From assembly GCA_903878085.1 (NCBI GenBank), contig CAIRGJ010000023.1, positions 1 through 64,000 of the forward strand: a DNA stretch of 64,000 nt, given 5' to 3'. Every line of letters starts with the position of its first letter. Position 1 is the stretch's first letter. The notes under the pieces were generated by a model that was given only the letters and a program-made list of their open reading frames with translations, ran no database searches and was not told where the DNA came from. A program made the translations under genes and the position numbers. This DNA comes from an uncultured Hyphomicrobiales bacterium. Lineage in GTDB: Bacteria; Pseudomonadota; Alphaproteobacteria; Rhizobiales; Xanthobacteraceae. Below are positions 60,965 to 64,000 of the stretch, one piece after another.

Positions 60965-61840
60965 ATGACGATAGCCGCCAACGCCCGATGGCTGGTTCCG
61001 GTGGTCTTGGCCATCGGCTTTGCCGCGGTTGCCACCCATCATCCCGCCTCGGCGGCGGCGCCGGCCGACAAGGTGACGCTGGCGCCGCACCGGGCGGTCT
61101 ACGACCTTAAACTGGCAAAATCCCAAAGCAGCCGCAGCGTCCAGGGCGTGCGCGGGCGCATCCTTTATGATTTCTCCGGCAATGCCTGCGACGGCTACGA
61201 GCTGCAGTTCCGCCAGGTTTCCGAGCTCGATTCCGGTGAGGGGAAGGCTGCGCTGAGCGACCTGCGCTCGACCACCTGGGAAGACGGCGCCGCCAAGAAA
61301 TTCCGCTTCAACTCGGAAAACATGGTCAACGACACGCGCACCGACGTCGTCAACGGCCGCGCCGACCGCAACGCCGATACGGTGGCGGTCAACCTGAGCA
61401 AGCCGAAGGAAAAGACGCTGACCGTTCCGTCCGGCTCGGTGTTTCCGATCGAGCACATGCGCCGCGTCATCGTTGCGGCGCGCGAGGGCAAAACCATTCT
61501 TGAGTTTCCGGTCTATGACGGCTCGGAAACCGGCGAGAAGCTCTACAACACGCTGACCGTCATCGGCCGCGCGATCGCCCCGGGCGCCAAGCCACCCGCC
61601 GATGCCGCGGCCAAAGTGCCCGCTTTGGCCAAGCTGACGCGGTGGCCGGTGACCATCAGCTATTTCGAGCAGCAGGACGCCAAAGACGAGCGCGGCGGCG
61701 AGCAGACCCCGGTCTATTCGATTTCGTTCGAGCTGTACGAGAACGGCATTTCCCGCGCGCTGGTGCTCAACTACAGCGACTTCAGCATTTCCGGTGAAAT
61801 GACGGCGCTGGAGATGAAGCAGGAAAAGGCCTGTCCGTGA
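60965..61840 (+). CDS. eipB: EipB/DUF1849 cell-envelope integrity protein
   Basis: ATG 60965 is chosen because a signal peptide (ARWLVPVVLAIGFAAVATHHPASA) follows; the track start is 53 codons earlier in noncoding sequence. The 291 residues have the DUF1849 layout: LAPHRAVYDLKLAKSQSSRSVQGVRGRILYDFSGNACDGYELQFRQ, FPIEHMRRVIVAAREGKTILEFPVYDGSETGEK, ending EMTALEMKQEKACP. The two Cys (GNACDG, KACP) are the conserved disulfide pair. In Brucella EipB is a periplasmic beta-spiral protein needed for envelope integrity. Its 3' end is partly duplicated at 63538-63588. Confidence 0.87.
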   Translation: MTIAANARWLVPVVLAIGFAAVATHHPASAAAPADKVTLAPHRAVYDLKLAKSQSSRSVQGVRGRILYDFSGNACDGYELQFRQVSELDSGEGKAALSDLRSTTWEDGAAKKFRFNSENMVNDTRTDVVNGRADRNADTVAVNLSKPKEKTLTVPSGSVFPIEHMRRVIVAAREGKTILEFPVYDGSETGEKLYNTLTVIGRAIAPGAKPPADAAAKVPALAKLTRWPVTISYFEQQDAKDERGGEQTPVYSISFELYENGISRALVLNYSDFSISGEMTALEMKQEKACP

Positions 61841-61862
61841 TCGTGGCGGTCGGCAGAGCGCA

Positions 61863-62642
61863 TCAGCCGAAGGCGTGAGCCAAGGCATAAGCCGCCGCCG
61901 CGGCAAGGCCGCCGACAAGAAGCGTCTGGCCGGCCGATTTGGCTTTGTTGATGCCCGTGAAATGACCTTTTATGCCGCCGAATAGAATCAGCGCCACGCC
62001 CGTGAATCCGACCGAATAGGCGAAGGCCTCCGAAATGCTCGACATGAAAATGTAGGGTGCCAGCGGAATGAGACCGCCGACGAAATAGGACGCGGCAATT
62101 GTTCCGGCGCTGATCGGCGCGCGTGCCGGGTCCGGTTTCTCCAAGCCGAGTTCGAAGCGCATCATGAAGTCCAGCCAGCGCTTGCGGTCGGACGTTACCG
62201 CCGTGACAACGGTCGTCAGCCCTTCGCCCTTCAAGCCATAGCCGCGAAATATTTCCGTGACCTCCTGGACCTCTTTGTCGCGGAGGTTGTCGATTTCCCA
62301 GTTCTCCCGGCGCTGCTCCGACGCGTAGTGCTCCGCGTCGGTGCGGGCGGCAAGATAACCCCCGAGCCCCATCGCGATGGCGCCCGCGACGATCTCGGCG
62401 AGACCGGCGGTGACAATCACTTTCGTCGATGAGACGGCGGCCGCAAGCCCCGCCGCTAAAGCGAACGGAACGGTGAGGCCGTCAGCCATGCCGATGACGA
62501 CATCGCGAACTGTTTCTGTCGCCGTGAAGTGTTTTTCGACGTGGGGCGTTGCGGGCAAAACAGACTCCAAAGAAAAATTCCGGCTATCTTCAAGCGAACA
62601 GCACCGTGAACCGCGCGCCTTGGCCAGTGTCATTCCGGCCAA
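61863..62642 (-). CDS. VIT1/CCC1 family transporter
   Basis: This five-TM membrane protein of the VIT/CCC1 family moves Fe2+ or Mn2+ in homologues. Landmarks: ETVRDVVIGMADGLTVPFALAAGLAAAV, IVTAGLAEIVAGAIAMGLGGYLAARTDAEHY, a cytoplasmic helical metal-binding stretch (EQRRENWEIDNLRDKEVQEVTEIFRGYGL), and ISAGTIAASYFVGGLIPLAPYIF. The track start (62642) overlaps the kinase gene by 53 bp. Homology begins near residue 35, and a TTG at 62570, 20 bp after the kinase stop, is the more economical start. It is probably cotranscribed with the kinase and under its FixK-like box. Confidence 0.88.
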   Translation of the reverse strand: MAGMTLAKARGSRCCSLEDSRNFSLESVLPATPHVEKHFTATETVRDVVIGMADGLTVPFALAAGLAAAVSSTKVIVTAGLAEIVAGAIAMGLGGYLAARTDAEHYASEQRRENWEIDNLRDKEVQEVTEIFRGYGLKGEGLTTVVTAVTSDRKRWLDFMMRFELGLEKPDPARAPISAGTIAASYFVGGLIPLAPYIFMSSISEAFAYSVGFTGVALILFGGIKGHFTGINKAKSAGQTLLVGGLAAAAAYALAHAFG

Positions 62643-63387
62643 ACAGCAACTGACCGTGAACCTGTTTGACCAGCGACGAAACGATCTTCATTCCAAGACC
62701 TTTGGACTTCGCCGGATCGAATTCTTCCGGCAAACCCGGTCCATCGTCGGAAACGGAAAGCTTGTATGTATTGTCGTTGGTCAGCCCCAAACTGATTGTT
62801 ATCTTGCCCTTGGCATACTTGGCGGCATTGGTGACCAGTTCGCTGACGATGAATCCAATCGGAATGCCCGTGGCGGTCGGAACCGTAAGTGCTATTCCTT
62901 CAACCGAAAGAGCGTTATCCGGACATTCGATCGGCAACATGCCGGCCATGTCCTGACAAAGAGCCTCCAGGTATTGTTTTAATTCAACGCTATCGAGCGT
63001 ATCCAAGCCATGAAGGCGGCGGTGGACGCCGCCGATTCTGATCACGCGGTTTGCCGCAATTCTCAATTGTGCCGCTGCTTCGGCGTCTTTGCTGAGGGCG
63101 CTTTGCGTCGAGAGTGGGCTTGCGACCAATTGCAGGCCGTTCAAGAACCGATGATTGGACTCGCGGCTCAACAACTCTTTCTCGCGGATGAGCTCGTCTT
63201 TTTGATTCAGCAACAGTTCTTCCCGGGCGAGGGCCTCCCTCAACTCGGTTTCCGTTCGCTTAAATCTTTCCAGCTCGGTCTTGCCGGTGGTGATTGCGGG
63301 ACATTGCACAAGCGGGCAATCCGCCGGCTGGTGAAATTCCGTATCCTGCACCAGGAAAGTTTCTAGCGGGGCTCGTTTGACGCACAT
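62590..63387 (-). CDS. HisKA_2/HWE-type sensor histidine kinase
   Basis: The 265-residue soluble kinase starts behind AAGGGGGTAATCGC. There is no PAS or TM sensor: a short Cys-containing N-terminus (HQPADCPLVQCPAITTG) leads into a coiled coil (ELERFKRTETELREALAREELLLNQKDELIREKELL). The H box is SNHRFLNGLQLVASPLSTQS (phospho-His in NHR), the N box ELVTNAAKYA, G1 SDDGPGLPEEF and G2 GLGMKIVSSLV. The CxxxxC near the N-terminus could bind a metal or sense redox. A perfect FNR/FixK box lies about 80 bp upstream, pointing to low-oxygen expression. Confidence 0.88.
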   Translation of the reverse strand: MCVKRAPLETFLVQDTEFHQPADCPLVQCPAITTGKTELERFKRTETELREALAREELLLNQKDELIREKELLSRESNHRFLNGLQLVASPLSTQSALSKDAEAAAQLRIAANRVIRIGGVHRRLHGLDTLDSVELKQYLEALCQDMAGMLPIECPDNALSVEGIALTVPTATGIPIGFIVSELVTNAAKYAKGKITISLGLTNDNTYKLSVSDDGPGLPEEFDPAKSKGLGMKIVSSLVKQVHGQLLFGRNDTGQGARFTVLFA

Positions 63388-63461
63388 GCGATTACCCCCT
63401 TGATAAATCGCTCGTCCGATAGCCGCTTGTATTTGGCGTACGACGTATGAGACGGCGTTTT

Positions 63462-63475
63462 TTGATCTGGATCAA
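63462..63475 (-). promoter_or_regulatory. Perfect FNR/FixK box upstream of the histidine kinase-VIT operon
   Basis: TTGATCTGGATCAA matches TTGAT-N4-ATCAA at all defined positions and is an almost complete dyad. Its centre is about 81 bp before the kinase ATG (63387), allowing a start site about 41 bp from the box centre as in class II activation. Confidence 0.75.
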
Positions 63476-63537
63476 TTGGCCACGACCGCGCCAATTTTGC
63501 CAGATGGCCCTGGTTCAAGTGTCAGGAAACGCCGCAA

Positions 63538-63588
63538 ATTTCCGGCGAAATGACCTCGCCGAAGATCAAATGGGAAAAGACCTGCCCT
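63538..63588 (+). pseudogene. Duplicated 3'-end fragment of eipB
   Basis: The frame reads ISGEMTSPKIKWEKTCP, against ISGEMTALEMKQEKACP at the eipB C-terminus (61787-61837): 11 of 17 residues identical with equal spacing, including the terminal CP. There is no start and no upstream eipB sequence. It is a diverged tail copy, 1.7 kb from the parent and on the same strand. Confidence 0.6.
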
Positions 63589-63597
63589 GAAAAAGGT

Positions 63598-63622
63598 GGA
63601 ACTTTCATCGCTGGGGGGCGTG
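63598..63622 (+). promoter_or_regulatory. EcfG-like general stress response promoter
   Basis: GGAAC, 16 bp, CGTG resembles the EcfG consensus GGAAC-N16/17-CGTT with one mismatch. It lies about 170 bp before the partial HWE kinase gene. HWE kinases often belong to the PhyR-NepR-EcfG pathway, which adds support. Confidence 0.45.
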
Positions 63623-63790
63623 GTTTCAGGGCGATTTGGCATCAAAGTCGGCCTTCCGACTTAACGGCCGATCTAAAAGTGCGCTTTGCGACTTAGTGGG
63701 CGATTTAATGGCCCTGGCACCCGTATTTATCGCCAACTCATGAGGTAAGTCCTGTAAAGCTTGAAGCAGGGCCTTACATTCAAGAGCGTC

Positions 63791-64000
63791 ATGACAACCC
63801 ACACCGACAAAGAAGATGCTCTTGAGGCCGAGAATATCGGTCTGCGCGAACTCATAACGCAGGCCGGACTCGATGCGGCGCGGCTGCTGGCCCAGGCCGG
63901 CATCACCGCCTCCGACAACGAGACCGCTAAGCAACTGCAACGCCTGTTGCTGGAAGAATTGCATCACCGCGTGAAGAATACGCTGGCGACGGTGATTGCC
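63791..64000 (+). CDS. HWE-type histidine kinase, N-terminal part (cut by window end)
   Basis: ATG 63791 opens a frame that runs off the window, so it is missing from the ORF track. The visible 70 residues are an acidic helical lead (EDALEAENIGLRELITQAGLDAARLLAQAGITASDNETAKQLQRLL) and the H box LEELHHRVKNTLATVIA, the HWE/HisKA_2 signature with phospho-His in HHR. There is no TM or sensor domain before the H box, so it is soluble and short at the N-terminus. It is divergent from the other kinase of the same family 400 bp away. Confidence 0.85.
   Translation, partial: MTTHTDKEDALEAENIGLRELITQAGLDAARLLAQAGITASDNETAKQLQRLLLEELHHRVKNTLATVIA

Larger units (their letters stand above)
63388..63790. 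other. Divergent intergenic region between two histidine kinases
   Basis: No complete gene. In order it holds the FNR/FixK box, a remnant identical in layout to the eipB tail, and a GGAAC-N16-CGTG promoter-like sequence. After that come short repeats of CGACTTA/GGCGATTTAA-type words (63650-63710) with no assigned role. Confidence 0.6.

Overview
This is a GC-rich chromosomal window from an alphaproteobacterium, most likely order Hyphomicrobiales (Xanthobacteraceae or Nitrobacteraceae relatives). The evidence is MipZ, an EipB/DUF1849 protein, DUF1489, HWE/HisKA_2 kinases, many Bug-type tricarboxylate-transporter binding proteins, CtrA-type and FixK/FNR-type sites, and PioAB-like proteins as in Rhodopseudomonas. 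No rRNA, tRNA or CRISPR array was seen. About 63 protein genes are supported. Two, an RND metal pump and MgtE, each carry one single-base frameshift.

1-5.9 kb: an extracellular electron uptake / Fe(II) oxidation module. It holds a decaheme cytochrome (PioA/MtrA-like) and an outer-membrane barrel (PioB/MtrB-like), followed upstream by a Sel1-repeat protein and a decayed tyrosine integrase tail. FNR/FixK-like boxes lie in front of pioA and the Sel1 gene. The extreme left edge encodes about 40 codons of AccA in a non-alphaproteobacterial style, fused within about 40 bp to the end of pioB. This is either an insertion scar or an assembly chimera. No pioC follows pioB.

5.9-18.4 kb: envelope and transport genes. 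There is a CusA/CzcA pump with its adaptor, an OprB porin, a small outer-membrane protein, a Bug binding protein with an ICL/PEP-mutase enzyme, two paralogous polysaccharide deacetylases (one behind a CtrA site), and MgtE.

18.4-43.3 kb: mixed metabolism. Leucine catabolism is represented by ivd, mccB and mccA, spread over 22 kb. Between them lie an EAL phosphodiesterase, an FTR1/cupredoxin iron-uptake pair, two aldo/keto reductases, queC coupled to a VUT-type queuosine-precursor transporter, an RraA-like protein, rhodanese, GST, RidA, an SDR lacking its catalytic tyrosine, MFS and MDR proteins, and several small or unknown genes.

43.3-53 kb: a 124-bp element almost completely folded into nested hairpins, panC, the cell-division gene mipZ, a VWA-DnaJ gene pair, a SPOR-containing DD-carboxypeptidase, a phasin with a PhaR-like operator over its promoter, and two tandem TadG-like VWA proteins.

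53-64 kb: the ClpS-ClpA protein quality-control operon, AzlCD amino-acid exporter, HIT and FemAB-like (DUF482) proteins, GDPD, RidA, EipB, a VIT family transporter, and two divergently oriented HWE/HisKA_2 histidine kinases. The intergenic region between the kinases holds a perfect FNR/FixK box, a duplicated tail of eipB, and an EcfG-like promoter. The right-hand kinase is cut by the window end.
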